Shown one piece after another: positions 1-8,088 of a stretch of DNA of 64,000 nt. How positions within the stretch are numbered: the stretch's first letter is position 1; every line of letters starts with the position of its first letter. The notes under the pieces are model-generated. The model saw nothing but the letters and a program-made list of their open reading frames with translations. It had not been told where the DNA came from and searched no databases. This stretch comes from Paenibacillus sp. 19GGS1-52 (GTDB taxonomy: Bacteria > Bacillota > Bacilli > Paenibacillales > Paenibacillaceae), in NCBI RefSeq assembly GCF_022369515.1, contig NZ_CP059724.1:1054001-1118000 (forward strand), written 5' to 3'. The translations under genes were made by a program, and so were the position numbers.

Positions 1-1
1 A

Positions 2-745
2 GTCAAGCGGCTTGTCGAGATTTATGAAGCACGGGGAGTGGACCACCAAGTCATTCGAAATGCACTTCTCCGTATGAAAAAGGAAGGGTACCTATGTTCG
101 AAGGAACGCTCGAAATACGAAATTACGGCTCAGGGCCTAGATTTTATAACGACAATAAATCAAAAGCCGATACTGATTGGAAAACCTTGGGACGGAAAAT
201 GGTTAACGGTTATGTTCGAGGTGCCTGAATCAGAGCGCAAAAAGCGGGATTCTTTGCGGAGCGATTTGCTGCAGCTGGGATTCGGGGCGTTGTACAAGAG
301 TGTATATGTTTCCCCATGGGATTATGTTGAAGAGGTTCTACGTTTTGCTAAACAATATGACTTAGAGAATCGTTTGACCTTACTAAAGGGATCATTCATT
401 CCACAAGAGCAACCACAGTTTTTGGTTAAGAAACTTTGGCCTTTGGATGACTTAAATGAAGTCTATGGATCCAAAATTAAATGGTTTCGTTCCGAGTTCT
501 CTTCAGAAATTGAGCCATTAATACGTGCACCTTCTGATGGTCTTGCCTTGTTTGTCCGCTTTTTAGAACTGGGCGAACTGTTAGCGGATTTAACTCTCAA
601 AGATCCTATGCTTCCTGAGGAGCTTCTGGATAAGAATTGGCTGGGAAAAGCGTGCATCCAAGAGATGCAACAATGTCTGCGACAGCTGGCGAATGCCATT
701 CCTTTACAATCTCCGTATCGATCATTCGTTGACAGTTTTCTATAA
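2..745 (+). CDS. PaaX-family transcriptional regulator, 5' end cut by window
   Basis: The frame is open from base 2, so the gene starts before the window; a GTG at 38 is probably internal. The visible N-terminus (segment LVEIYEARGVDHQVIRNALL) is the end of a winged-helix DNA-binding region. It is followed by the central PaaX domain (GKWLTVMFEVPESERKKRD, LGFGALYKSVYVSPWD) and a C-terminal helical domain with many acidic and leucine residues. PaaX proteins repress phenylacetate catabolic genes and are released by phenylacetyl-CoA. No paa genes lie downstream here, so the target is unknown and may be upstream of the window. The family call is firm; the ligand is not. Confidence 0.85.
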   Translation, partial: VKRLVEIYEARGVDHQVIRNALLRMKKEGYLCSKERSKYEITAQGLDFITTINQKPILIGKPWDGKWLTVMFEVPESERKKRDSLRSDLLQLGFGALYKSVYVSPWDYVEEVLRFAKQYDLENRLTLLKGSFIPQEQPQFLVKKLWPLDDLNEVYGSKIKWFRSEFSSEIEPLIRAPSDGLALFVRFLELGELLADLTLKDPMLPEELLDKNWLGKACIQEMQQCLRQLANAIPLQSPYRSFVDSFL

Positions 746-1199
746 GATCACGGGGATTCAACGGAACAAGTTAGTTCAATCAAAACATGACGGCAGACGG
801 CCACATGATCGCTGCAGATGTGAAGTAACGGACAGTTACACGCAATTGTAATGCGAAACGAATCCTTACGGCTTTCCACTAAACTGTAGCGTTAAACAAG
901 ACACTACCTTGGGCAAGACGGTCAAACGATCGGTTGAATAAATCATTGATTAAGCTAACAGGAAACGATAGCACCATTACAATAGGCAGCCGAGATCATC
1001 GGCTGCCTATTCAGCTAACAGGCAGTTTTGTTGAATAATTTGAATTTTCACTGTATATTTGAAGTATATATCCCATCATTTCGAAACTATGTTTTATCTA
1101 GTGAAACAAATTAAAAAGAAAGCGATTCAAAGTATTATTTTGCGAACGTAGGAGACTGACATTGCTCTTTTTCTGCTATGAGAATAGGAGGATAACATT
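746..1199. other. Intergenic region with a hairpin and a short repeat
   Basis: No convincing coding sequence was found. A 13-bp perfect stem (AATAGGCAGCCGA / TCGGCTGCCTATT, 981-1011) follows the PaaX gene and could end its transcript, but it lacks a clear U tract. The motif GCTAACAGGAAACGATAGC at 954-972 resembles one at 1883-1901, with a shorter related piece at about 1014. A good ribosome binding site for the next gene (AGGAGG) sits at the right-hand end. Confidence 0.5.
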
Positions 1200-1658
1200 A
1201 TGATTGACATGAAACCAATGGCTTATGTCAAAAACAGTAGAGAAACAACAGAAGATGATTATTGGGGTGAAATTATATCCTCTATTGAGCTTACAGATGG
1301 ATATACTGAACAAAGTCTTTGGGGCATTGAGGATTTCTCACATGTGGAAGTCATCTTTTACTTTGACAAAGTAAAAGATGGAAAAATTGAAATTGATGCA
1401 AGACACCCACGAAATAACAAAGAGTATCCGAAGGTAGGAATCTTCGCCCAACGCGGTAAGAATAGACCCAACAAAATCGGACTAACTACAGTAGAATTAA
1501 TAAAGCGTGAGGGCAAAAAGATTTATGTTAAAGGTCTTGATGCCATAAATGGGACACCAGTACTAGATTTAAAACCTGTAATGAAGGAATTTACTCCTCA
1601 CGGGGAGATTAAACAACCGGTCTGGGTCTCAGACCTCATGAAAAATTACTGGGGGTAA
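1200..1658 (+). CDS. trmO: TrmO/TsaA-type tRNA (t6A37) N6-methyltransferase
   Basis: A 152-residue protein of the TsaA/YaeB (UPF0066) family. These are SAM-dependent enzymes that methylate N6-threonylcarbamoyladenosine at position 37 of certain tRNAs. Recognisable segments are WGIEDFSHVEVIFYFDKV (about 41-58), the ARHPRNN loop, FAQRGKNRPNKIGLTTVELI, and GLDAINGTPVLDLKP near the end. It begins at an ATG with AGGAGG eight bases upstream. The beta-barrel TsaA domain fills the whole protein; the C-terminal extension of E. coli TrmO is absent, as is common in short bacterial members. The gene is alone and has no operon partner. Some short members of this family are not experimentally proven tRNA methylases, so the exact activity is inferred. 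Confidence 0.85.
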   Translation: MIDMKPMAYVKNSRETTEDDYWGEIISSIELTDGYTEQSLWGIEDFSHVEVIFYFDKVKDGKIEIDARHPRNNKEYPKVGIFAQRGKNRPNKIGLTTVELIKREGKKIYVKGLDAINGTPVLDLKPVMKEFTPHGEIKQPVWVSDLMKNYWG

Positions 1659-1737
1659 CCATTCGATCGGGTAAAGAACTTCATCTATTATCAGGGAAAC
1701 TGACCATTTAAGGAGATTGAGGGTTTCAATAAGGATT

Positions 1738-1872
1738 ATGATAGCTGCCGATTCCCAGCCGCGTCAGCCCTATTATGGTAATCCAGCTTTCTGATACGGA
1801 TGTCATTATTACTCCAATCGGGAGTATTTTTCGAATCCTTATTATTGGCTGGCAAAGCATACGAGTAAATAA
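1738..1872 (+). pseudogene. Tyr/Asn-rich small ORF interrupted by an in-frame TGA
   Basis: A 44-codon frame beginning with an ATG reads MIAADSQPRQPYYGNPAF, then TGA at 1792-1794, then continues YGCHYYSNREYFSNPYYWLA to a TAA. The Tyr/Pro/Asn-rich composition resembles small spore-coat or exported proteins of Bacilli. No clear ribosome binding site is at the usual distance. I read it as a decayed small gene; chance composition is the alternative. Confidence 0.25.
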
Positions 1873-2310
1873 AACATCATTGCGCTAACGGGAAACTAGA
1901 GCTCATCGATGATACGATGTCTTCTTTGCGTTGAAGGGATGGAAGTAAGCAACAAGGGGAAGCCTAAGTTGAGTCATTTACTGAAATCAAATAAAGATGA
2001 AAAATTACCACGAATTATTACCAGGTGTTTCAGCAAAAGGTTATATTATGTATCGAAATCTATCCAAGGTACTGTATAAGATGACTTAAATAAACACGGC
2101 ATTCAACGACTTGTGTAAATCGGGAAATTTAGCTTGATAATTCGTCGACATGAAAAAACTCCCCTCACAGTAACAGGGTTTATTATTTCACCTGTTTACC
2201 GTATGGGGAGCATATCACTTTTAGGAACACGGTCTTAATGTTGTAATAATCACTGGGCTCCGTGTGACAGAGGAGGTTATCACTATTATTAAGCTGGATA
2301 CTTTTGCGTA
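1873..2310. other. Intergenic region, no supported gene
   Basis: Only very short frames occur here, such as an ATG-led 29-codon frame near 1997 that I do not recognise. The stretch holds the second copy of the short repeat (1883-1901) and the minus-strand terminator listed separately. Confidence 0.5.
2153..2211 (-). terminator. Rho-independent terminator of the VOC gene
   Basis: Read on the minus strand, GCTCCCC pairs with GGGGAG(T) around an inner TAAACAGG/CCTGTTA stem and is followed by TTTTTTC. It lies about 100 bases past the stop codon of the VOC gene. Confidence 0.7.
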
Positions 2311-2679
2311 TTAGGCTTTACTGTGAAGAGTAACCAGGTAACCGTCTGGGTCGGCAAATGTAAAGGTTCGCCCGAATGGTCCATCTATTGGTGCGGATGT
2401 AATCTTTAGGCCTGCTGCAATAAGCTTGTCGTGGATTTCTTGCGTATCAGGGGCATGAAGCCACAGAGCGACACCAAGTCCAGGTTGAGTACCTGAACCG
2501 AGTTCTATTCCAGGCATTAGGTCACGAAGAGCAAATGCGATAGGCTTTGTTTCAAAGACTACAGCATGAGGTGGTCCCGCCTGTGAGCGGACCAGTCCTA
2601 GATAGTTCTGATAGAATTCCGCAGAGCCTTCAAGATTGCTCACTTGAAGTGAAATGAAGTCGGGTCCAATTACTGACAT
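2311..2679 (-). CDS. VOC-family (glyoxalase/bleomycin-resistance fold) protein
   Basis: 122 residues with a single vicinal-oxygen-chelate module pair. The protein starts IGPDFISLQVSNLEGSAEFY and ends PFGRTFTFADPDGYLVTLH, the usual strand signatures of the family. Typical metal ligands are partly visible: a Glu in the DPDGYLVTLH region is replaced by Thr, so it may not bind metal like glyoxalase I. Such proteins act as dioxygenases, lyases or binding proteins for small toxic molecules, and the sequence does not tell which. The start is an ATG preceded by AGGAGG. A decayed MarR gene lies divergently just upstream, and MarR-VOC pairs are common, so it was probably once locally regulated. Confidence 0.85.
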   Translation of the reverse strand: MSVIGPDFISLQVSNLEGSAEFYQNYLGLVRSQAGPPHAVVFETKPIAFALRDLMPGIELGSGTQPGLGVALWLHAPDTQEIHDKLIAAGLKITSAPIDGPFGRTFTFADPDGYLVTLHSKA

Positions 2680-2700
2680 AATTAATGTCCTCCTTTGTAT

Positions 2701-2925
2701 ATGGGGGTGGATTTAGATACCTCGCTTGGTTATCTTTTTAAGGAAACCGCCAGTACACTACGCATGTCAATGGAAGCTGTTTTGCGACCATACGGCATTA
2801 CCATAACGCACTATTCGTGTCTGAAGCTTTTGTCTCAAAGGCCAGAGCTCTCTAACTCATAACTCACTCGTGGGTTATTCGCCATCGCCTCAAAATAAGC
2901 ATTTGCAATCTTTAGTGCACCATTC
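2701..2925 (+). pseudogene. Decayed MarR-family regulator gene
   Basis: From the ATG at 2701 the frame encodes a recognisable MarR N-terminus: LGYLFKETASTLRMSMEAV, then LRPYGITITHYSCLKLL and RPELSNS. A TAA then stands where family members carry Glu (S-N-S-[E]-L-T-R), and the frame continues LTRGLFAIASK before a second stop. The recognition helix and C-terminus are missing. Position and divergence suggest it once controlled the VOC gene at 2311-2679. Confidence 0.6.
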
Positions 2926-3358
2926 GTTTCATTATAAAGTCATGTAAATAACCTCACTTTCATTTTGTATGTCCTCATTATACAAGCCCCCTACTGCCAA
3001 CAGGATGTCAGTAGCGTTCTTTCATTTTTTCGATTTCTTCTCTTACTCGGTTTTGATTTCAGAGGAGTTTAAACGGAGAAATATTCTCGATTGGGAGTAT
3101 ATATTCAGAAAAATTCTTCCAAACACTACGCCCGAGACTATAACCTGGATTTCTCAAGAGGATATTGTTTGTATAAAAAAAGTTAATGATTTTTCGATTT
3201 AAGGCACAGATCGAAGGCGATCTCTTACAAGTTATATGAAAGGATTGATGTTGGCTGTGAAAAGTGTTATTCTAAACTATTGACGGTAAACTCTAAATCT
3301 ATGCTCTTCAATACAATTAATAATAGTCACTAATTTATTTATAAAGAAAGGTAATACT
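2926..3358. other. Intergenic region upstream of the ABC-F gene
   Basis: No gene is supported. A 77-codon frame (2969-3202) has no ribosome binding site and no recognisable fold. The last 120 bases are AT-rich leader for the ABC-F gene; no clear attenuator hairpin or leader peptide could be assigned by eye. Confidence 0.4.
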
Positions 3359-5098
3359 ATGATAAAAGTTGATAACTTATCCTTCTCATTTCCGCAAAAA
3401 GAACTATATAAAAACATTTCATTTACGCTTGAAGAGGCACAACATTGCGCTTTTATAGGCACAAGTGGCAGTGGGAAAAGTACGCTGATTGATATACTGA
3501 TGGATCCAGAACGATATTTGTTTGATGGCAGGTTAGAGATGGACCCCACTTGCAAAATTGGGTATGTAAGTCAGTTCTCACAGCCAGACAAAACTAAAGA
3601 AATAACTGTTTTCGAATATATTGGAGAAGAATTTATTAAGATTCAACATGAAATACAACTGATTTGCACCGAAATGGAAACATCATCAGATATTGATTCG
3701 TTACTTGAACAGTATCAATTAGCTTTAGATGCATTTGATTCAATGGATGGCGATGATTTTGAAAGCAACATTAATAAGAAACTAAATCTAGCAAACCTCA
3801 TGAAGCGAAAAGATGTTAGGGTATCCGACCTGAGTGGTGGGGAATTCAAACTTGTTCAAGTGATGAAGGAAATGCTTAGAAGTCCTGACTTAATGATTAT
3901 GGACGAACCAGATGTATTTCTAGACTTTGAAAACCTGAACTCGCTTAAAAATCTTATTAATTCGCACAAAGGAATACTGCTAGTTGTTACGCACAACCGA
4001 TATTTATTGAATCATTGTTTCAACAAAATTATACACCTTGAAAATATGGAGCTCCAAGAGTTTGATGGGCGATATATTGATTATAACTTCTCATTACTTC
4101 AGACTAAAATTGAATCACAAGAACTTGCAATCGCTGAACATGAAGAAATTGAGAGAAACGAGATCGTAATCACTAATCTTAGAGCGATCGCAACTTATAA
4201 TTCAGAAGCCTCTAGAGGGAGAGCATTAAAAGCTAGAGTTAAATTTCAAGAAAGATTGGAAACGCGTAGAATTAAAGCGCCATTCGTAGATATTAAACAA
4301 CCGGATATCAGTTTTGGCATTGATCAAGAAATGGAAGACAGCATTGTTTTAAAGGTCAATAATTATAGTGTGGCCTTTGATGAGTTGCTGTTAGAAAATG
4401 TTAACTTTGAGATAAAATCTACGGATAAAGTAGCCCTTATCGGTGCAAACGGTACCGGGAAGACGACTTTACTTCGAGAAATTTTTAAAAATAATCATGA
4501 TTCCATTGAAATCAATGCTGATGCTAAAGTGGCTTATTTATCTCAGCTTCAAGGCGAAATGTTAAAGGATTCTAATACAATACTAGAAGAATTTATTGAA
4601 GCTGGGTTTGCAACTTATGAAGAGATTAGATCATATATTTCAAACTATGGCTTTGAAGGAGAAATCCTTGATCAAAAGATAGAATTGCTATCAGGCGGAG
4701 AAAAAAACATGCTTCAATTGGCTAAAGTTTCTGCCAGTAAAGCAAACGTATTGCTTCTTGATGAACCGACAAGCCATTTAGACACCTATACACAAATAGC
4801 ACTGGAGAAAGCCATCCAAGACTATAAAGGTGCGATCCTCATGATTTCTCATGATTTCTATTCTGTGGTCAATGGTATGGATTATGTATTAATCATTGAC
4901 GATAAGACAATTAGAAAAATGAGTATACGAAAATTTAGAAAGATGATTTATGCAAGTCATTTTGACAGAGACTATTTAGAGACGGAACAAAAGAAAAAAG
5001 CAGTTGAAACGCAAATAGAATTGGCTTTAAAAGATACGGATTTTGTACTTGCAAAAGTATTGCTTGATGAGCTGGAAGAGCTGATTAAGTTGCTTTAA
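3359..5098 (+). CDS. ABC-F family ATP-binding protein (probable ribosome-protection type)
   Basis: A 579-residue soluble protein with two ABC cassettes and no membrane segment, the ABC-F architecture. Cassette 1 carries Walker A GTSGSGKST (about 34-42), signature LSGGE and Walker B LMIMDEP. Cassette 2 has Walker A GANGTGKTT (about 360), signature LSGGEKN and Walker B VLLLDEPTSHLD. Between them is the charged helical linker that reaches into the ribosome in this family (segment SRGRALKARVKFQERL). A C-terminal helical tail follows. ABC-F proteins either confer resistance to ribosome-targeting antibiotics or act as translation factors. The relatively low G+C compared with neighbours and the AT-rich leader fit an accessory resistance type, but the drug cannot be named. 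A strong terminator follows directly. Confidence 0.85.
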   Translation: MIKVDNLSFSFPQKELYKNISFTLEEAQHCAFIGTSGSGKSTLIDILMDPERYLFDGRLEMDPTCKIGYVSQFSQPDKTKEITVFEYIGEEFIKIQHEIQLICTEMETSSDIDSLLEQYQLALDAFDSMDGDDFESNINKKLNLANLMKRKDVRVSDLSGGEFKLVQVMKEMLRSPDLMIMDEPDVFLDFENLNSLKNLINSHKGILLVVTHNRYLLNHCFNKIIHLENMELQEFDGRYIDYNFSLLQTKIESQELAIAEHEEIERNEIVITNLRAIATYNSEASRGRALKARVKFQERLETRRIKAPFVDIKQPDISFGIDQEMEDSIVLKVNNYSVAFDELLLENVNFEIKSTDKVALIGANGTGKTTLLREIFKNNHDSIEINADAKVAYLSQLQGEMLKDSNTILEEFIEAGFATYEEIRSYISNYGFEGEILDQKIELLSGGEKNMLQLAKVSASKANVLLLDEPTSHLDTYTQIALEKAIQDYKGAILMISHDFYSVVNGMDYVLIIDDKTIRKMSIRKFRKMIYASHFDRDYLETEQKKKAVETQIELALKDTDFVLAKVLLDELEELIKLL

Positions 5099-5122
5099 AG
5101 AGACCTGAACCATTTCCTGCAC

Positions 5123-5163
5123 AAAAACAGGTGCCACCCATAACCGGGCGGCACCTGTTTTTG
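5123..5163 (+). terminator. Rho-independent terminator after the ABC-F gene
   Basis: CAGGTGCC (5128-5135) pairs perfectly with GGCACCTG (5150-5157), flanked by an A run upstream and TTTTTG downstream. The intron fragment begins three bases after the U tract. Confidence 0.9.
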
Positions 5164-5165
5164 TT

Positions 5166-5300
5166 GTGCGCACAGCAGGAGCGCTATCTATAGGGTGGAA
5201 GTCCCGAATGGTGAAGGCAGTAGTAGCCATTAGCTTAAGACAAGGGTGTCCACCGTGAGGTGGAGTCTGCAGGAAGTCGGCAGCAACCTCCGGTTCGTGA
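5166..5300 (+). mobile_element. 5' remnant of a group II intron (domain I only)
   Basis: The sequence starts GTGCGC and continues through CTATCTATAGGGTGGAAGTC, CGAATGGTGAAGGCAGTAG, AGCTTAAGACAAGGGTGTCC and GGAAGTCGGCAGCAACCTCC. These are the conserved 5' domain I elements of a common Firmicute group II intron type. The similarity stops around the CCTCCGGTTCG element. No reverse transcriptase, domain V or domain VI follows. It is a different intron type from the complete one at 60737-62662, whose 5' end reads differently after the first stem. Confidence 0.7.
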
Positions 5301-5345
5301 AGTCAACATTTGATTTTCAGATAAAGGGAGTTAATTGGCTAGATA

Positions 5346-5362
5346 TGTAATATAATATAACG
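5346..5362. promoter_or_regulatory. Near-perfect GlnR/TnrA box
   Basis: TGTAA-TATAATA-TAACG fits the TGTNA-N7-TNACA consensus for GlnR/TnrA with one mismatch in the last base. It is about 180 bases upstream of the biuret hydrolase start and pairs with the perfect box at 5480-5496. Confidence 0.55.
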
Positions 5363-5479
5363 TTAAATGATATGTTTATAAAAATTAACAAGTAAAACAT
5401 TAAGATTTTCGTAAAAATCATAAAGACTTTCGCTTTTTTTTGTAATATACTTTAACACATGAACAACTAACTGAATTAA

Positions 5480-5496
5480 TGTTATGTAATATAACA
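5480..5496. promoter_or_regulatory. Perfect GlnR/TnrA box
   Basis: TGTTA-TGTAATA-TAACA matches TGTNA-N7-TNACA exactly and sits inside a larger palindrome (AATGTTAT / ATAACATT, 5478-5498). It lies 32 bases before the first start codon of the operon. A possible promoter is just upstream (-10-like TATACT at 5446-5451). GlnR represses with nitrogen excess and TnrA activates when nitrogen is limiting in Bacilli; which protein acts here is not visible. Confidence 0.7.
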
Positions 5497-5528
5497 TTGA
5501 ATAATGAATGAAAGGGGAACGATTAATT

Positions 5529-6242
5529 ATGAAAATTGAAGCTATTCCCTATCATTGGCCCTACGATGGTGTTATTGATCCTCGAAAGACAGCACTCATG
5601 ATTATTGATATGCAGATTGATTTTTGTGGAAATGGTGGGTATGTCGAACAAATGGGTTATGATCTGTCGTTAACTTCTCAAGCGATTGCACCCATAAGAA
5701 AACTTTTAGCGCATGTTCGACAGATTGAGGGCTTTACGGTCATCCATACTAGAGAAGGGCATAAACCGGATCTTTCGGACTTGCCTGCGAATAAGAAATG
5801 GCGTAGTAAGCAAGTCGGGGCAGAAATCGGTTCCTTGGGCCCTGCGGGTCGGATTCTTGTGAGAGGTGAGCCCGGTTGGGGGATTATTGAAGAACTAACG
5901 CCGCTTGAAACAGAGCCTGTTATTGATAAGCCGGGTAAAGGCAGCTTTTATGCTACCGATTTGGATTTGATTCTAAAGAATAGAGGAATTACACATTTAA
6001 TTCTAACGGGAATTACAACTGACGTATGCGTGCATACCACCATGCGGGAGGCGAACGACAGAGGATATGAATGTTTAATTCTCGAGGATTGCACGGGTGC
6101 TACAGATAAGGGTAACCATTTGGCCGCTTTAAAGATGGTGACAATGCAAGGTGGAGTCTTCGGAAGTGTCAGCAACTCCATCCATGTGATGAAGGCTTTA
6201 CAACAGTTTCAGGAATTACCAATAAAATTAACGGAGGAATGA
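5529..6242 (+). CDS. biuH: Isochorismatase-family biuret hydrolase
   Basis: A 237-residue cysteine hydrolase of the isochorismatase/nicotinamidase fold. The predicted nucleophile is C167 in GITTDVCVHTT, with D27 in LMIIDMQIDF and a Lys in KPGKGS (K134 or K137) completing the Asp-Lys-Cys triad. Context gives the substrate: AtzD- and AtzF-type genes follow in the same operon, and biuret hydrolase (biuret to allophanate plus NH3) is the step between them. The ATG at 5529 is preferred over the one at 5508 because AAAGGGG lies upstream at a usable distance. It is the first gene, and its stop overlaps a spare ATG of the next gene. Related family members (ureidoacrylate or N-carbamoylsarcosine amidases) cannot be excluded by sequence alone. 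Confidence 0.8.
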   Translation: MKIEAIPYHWPYDGVIDPRKTALMIIDMQIDFCGNGGYVEQMGYDLSLTSQAIAPIRKLLAHVRQIEGFTVIHTREGHKPDLSDLPANKKWRSKQVGAEIGSLGPAGRILVRGEPGWGIIEELTPLETEPVIDKPGKGSFYATDLDLILKNRGITHLILTGITTDVCVHTTMREANDRGYECLILEDCTGATDKGNHLAALKMVTMQGGVFGSVSNSIHVMKALQQFQELPIKLTEE

Positions 6243-6244
6243 AT

Positions 6245-7279
6245 ATGTGGATCAAATCATCTAAGAAGTCATCGTTAGTCCTAGCAACCGTCCTTATGTT
6301 TCTTTTAACAGCATGCGGAGCGAATAATAACATCAACAGTGCATCGACGGATTCAGCAACTGCAAATTCGACGACAACGGAACCTGAAAGTTTGAAAAAA
6401 GTGGTGTTGCGACTAAAGTGGGTGCATCAAGCTCAATTTGCTGGATTTTATACGGCTGTGGAGAAAGGGTTTTATAAAGAAGCTGGTTTAGATGTGGAAA
6501 TTAGACCAGGCGGATCTGACTTTCCTGCAGTACAAATGGTAGCTTCAGGTAGTGAGGAGTTTGGGGTTACTGGGGCAGATCAAATCATATCAGGACGTGA
6601 AAAAGGAGTGCCAGTCACCGCTATAGCTACTCTTTACCGCCAAACTCCTTTCGTGCTGTTTAGCTTGAAATCATCAAATATCACCACTATGAAGGATCTT
6701 GAAGGTCAAGAGGTGGGCGTGAAATTAGGCGGGAATGAAGAGCTAACTTATCGGGCTATGGTCCAAAGTTCCGGGATAGATGCTTCAACTATAAAGGAAA
6801 TACCCGTGAAATTCGATTTGAGTCCATTGTTAAGCGGTCAAGTGAAGGTGTGGCCTGGATATTTAATTAATGAGGTTCTGGCTGTTGAAGAAGCGGGAGA
6901 AGAAGTAAATATTATCAAGCCAATAGATAGTGGCATTAACTTTTATGCAGATACTTTATTTACCACACAGGGACTAATCGATAAAGATCCGGCACTGGTC
7001 AAAAGCTTTGTGCAGGCATCCATGAAGGGCTGGGAGTACGCTATCAAGAACCCAGAGGAAGCCGCGGGCTTTGGATTGAAATATGGAGACTCGCTGAACC
7101 TTGAACATGAAGTCAATATGATGAAGGCCAGCATTCCTATGTTGCAGCCTGACAGTCCCCCTCTTGGAAAAATGGAACTCGAAGCATGGAGTACGTTGCA
7201 ACAAAGTTTATTGGATTTAGATTTCCTGAAGAAGGAGCAAGACTTAAGTAAAGTATTTACAAATGAATTTGTGGAGTAG
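6245..7279 (+). CDS. ABC importer lipoprotein, NMT1/SsuA-type (likely cyanurate or related)
   Basis: About 344 residues. The N-terminus has Lys residues, a hydrophobic stretch and the lipobox LTAC, so it is a membrane-anchored substrate-binding protein. The mature part starts with LRLKWVHQAQFAGFYTAVEKG, diagnostic of the NMT1/THI5-like family that binds small heterocycles such as pyrimidines and riboflavin precursors. The ATG at 6245 has GGAGG seven bases upstream; the ATG at 6239 is too close to it. The adjoining ATPase and permease complete a three-component importer, and its place inside the cyanurate operon suggests it brings in cyanuric acid or biuret. Substrate is inferred from context. 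Confidence 0.85.
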   Translation: MWIKSSKKSSLVLATVLMFLLTACGANNNINSASTDSATANSTTTEPESLKKVVLRLKWVHQAQFAGFYTAVEKGFYKEAGLDVEIRPGGSDFPAVQMVASGSEEFGVTGADQIISGREKGVPVTAIATLYRQTPFVLFSLKSSNITTMKDLEGQEVGVKLGGNEELTYRAMVQSSGIDASTIKEIPVKFDLSPLLSGQVKVWPGYLINEVLAVEEAGEEVNIIKPIDSGINFYADTLFTTQGLIDKDPALVKSFVQASMKGWEYAIKNPEEAAGFGLKYGDSLNLEHEVNMMKASIPMLQPDSPPLGKMELEAWSTLQQSLLDLDFLKKEQDLSKVFTNEFVE

Positions 7280-7290
7280 GAGGTGAGCAT

Positions 7291-8088
7291 ATGACAAATC
7301 TGAAGGAAATAAACGTATCTTCGGCACTTAAGCGTGAAGTGGCAGTTACTCTAAAGAATTGTTCGCTCTCCTTTGACACCGTACAGGTACTGGATAATGT
7401 GAACCTAGATGTTTATAAAAATGAATTCCTAACGATTCTAGGGCCAAGCGGATGTGGAAAATCAACCTTGCTGCGATTAATGCTCAATCAACTTCATCCG
7501 GATAAAGGAGGGGAGGTGACTTTTGCTTCGGATTCCACTTCGCTTGGAATGGTCTTTCAAAAACCGATATTAATGCCTTGGCTAACCGCCATAAAGAATA
7601 TTGAGTTATCTCTAAGTTTAGGAACGAATAAAAAGATTTTCTCGAAGAAGGAAGCTCGAGAGAAAGCTGAAGGAGCTCTACAACTTGTGGGTTTGCAGGA
7701 TTTCAAAGATCACTATCCGCATCAATTGAGCGGAGGCATGCAGCAGAGGATCGCGATTGCGCGAGCCTTGGCTGCCGACCCAACGGTATTGTTAATGGAC
7801 GAGCCTTTTGGAGCTTTGGATGAATTCACACGAGAGAAACTGAATTTCGAACTTCTTCGTCTATGGGAAAGCTCTGAGACCAGCCTGAGTACAGTTGTTA
7901 TGGTCACCCACTCTATTCATGAATCGGTGATGATGTCGGACAGAGTCGTCATGATGTCTCCACGGCCTACAGGAGTAGTGGATATTATTCCAGTACCTCT
8001 TCCGCGTCCGAGGGAAGTGGGGATGGAAGATCATCCCGAGTTTTCTCGGACGGTTCATGAACTAAGAAAGCAGGTCAAACACCTATGA
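7291..8088 (+). CDS. ABC importer ATPase (SsuB/TauB/NrtD type)
   Basis: 265 residues with all ATPase motifs: Walker A GPSGCGKST, Q-loop VFQKPILMPW, signature LSGGMQQR, Walker B VLLMDEPFGALDE and the switch His in MVTHSIHES. This is the nitrate/sulfonate/taurine class of importer ATPase. TAGGAGGTGAGCAT precedes the ATG. The stop overlaps the permease start (ATGA), indicating translational coupling. It energises uptake by the lipoprotein and permease on either side. Confidence 0.9.
   Translation: MTNLKEINVSSALKREVAVTLKNCSLSFDTVQVLDNVNLDVYKNEFLTILGPSGCGKSTLLRLMLNQLHPDKGGEVTFASDSTSLGMVFQKPILMPWLTAIKNIELSLSLGTNKKIFSKKEAREKAEGALQLVGLQDFKDHYPHQLSGGMQQRIAIARALAADPTVLLMDEPFGALDEFTREKLNFELLRLWESSETSLSTVVMVTHSIHESVMMSDRVVMMSPRPTGVVDIIPVPLPRPREVGMEDHPEFSRTVHELRKQVKHL

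Noticed and set aside
981..1011. Hairpin after the PaaX gene as a terminator
   Set aside because: The stem is perfect but there is no U tract and it is 235 bases from the stop; it is noted only as a hairpin.
2969..3202. 77-codon frame on the plus strand
   Set aside because: No ribosome binding site, no recognisable domain, and it lies in decayed sequence between a pseudogene and the ABC-F leader.
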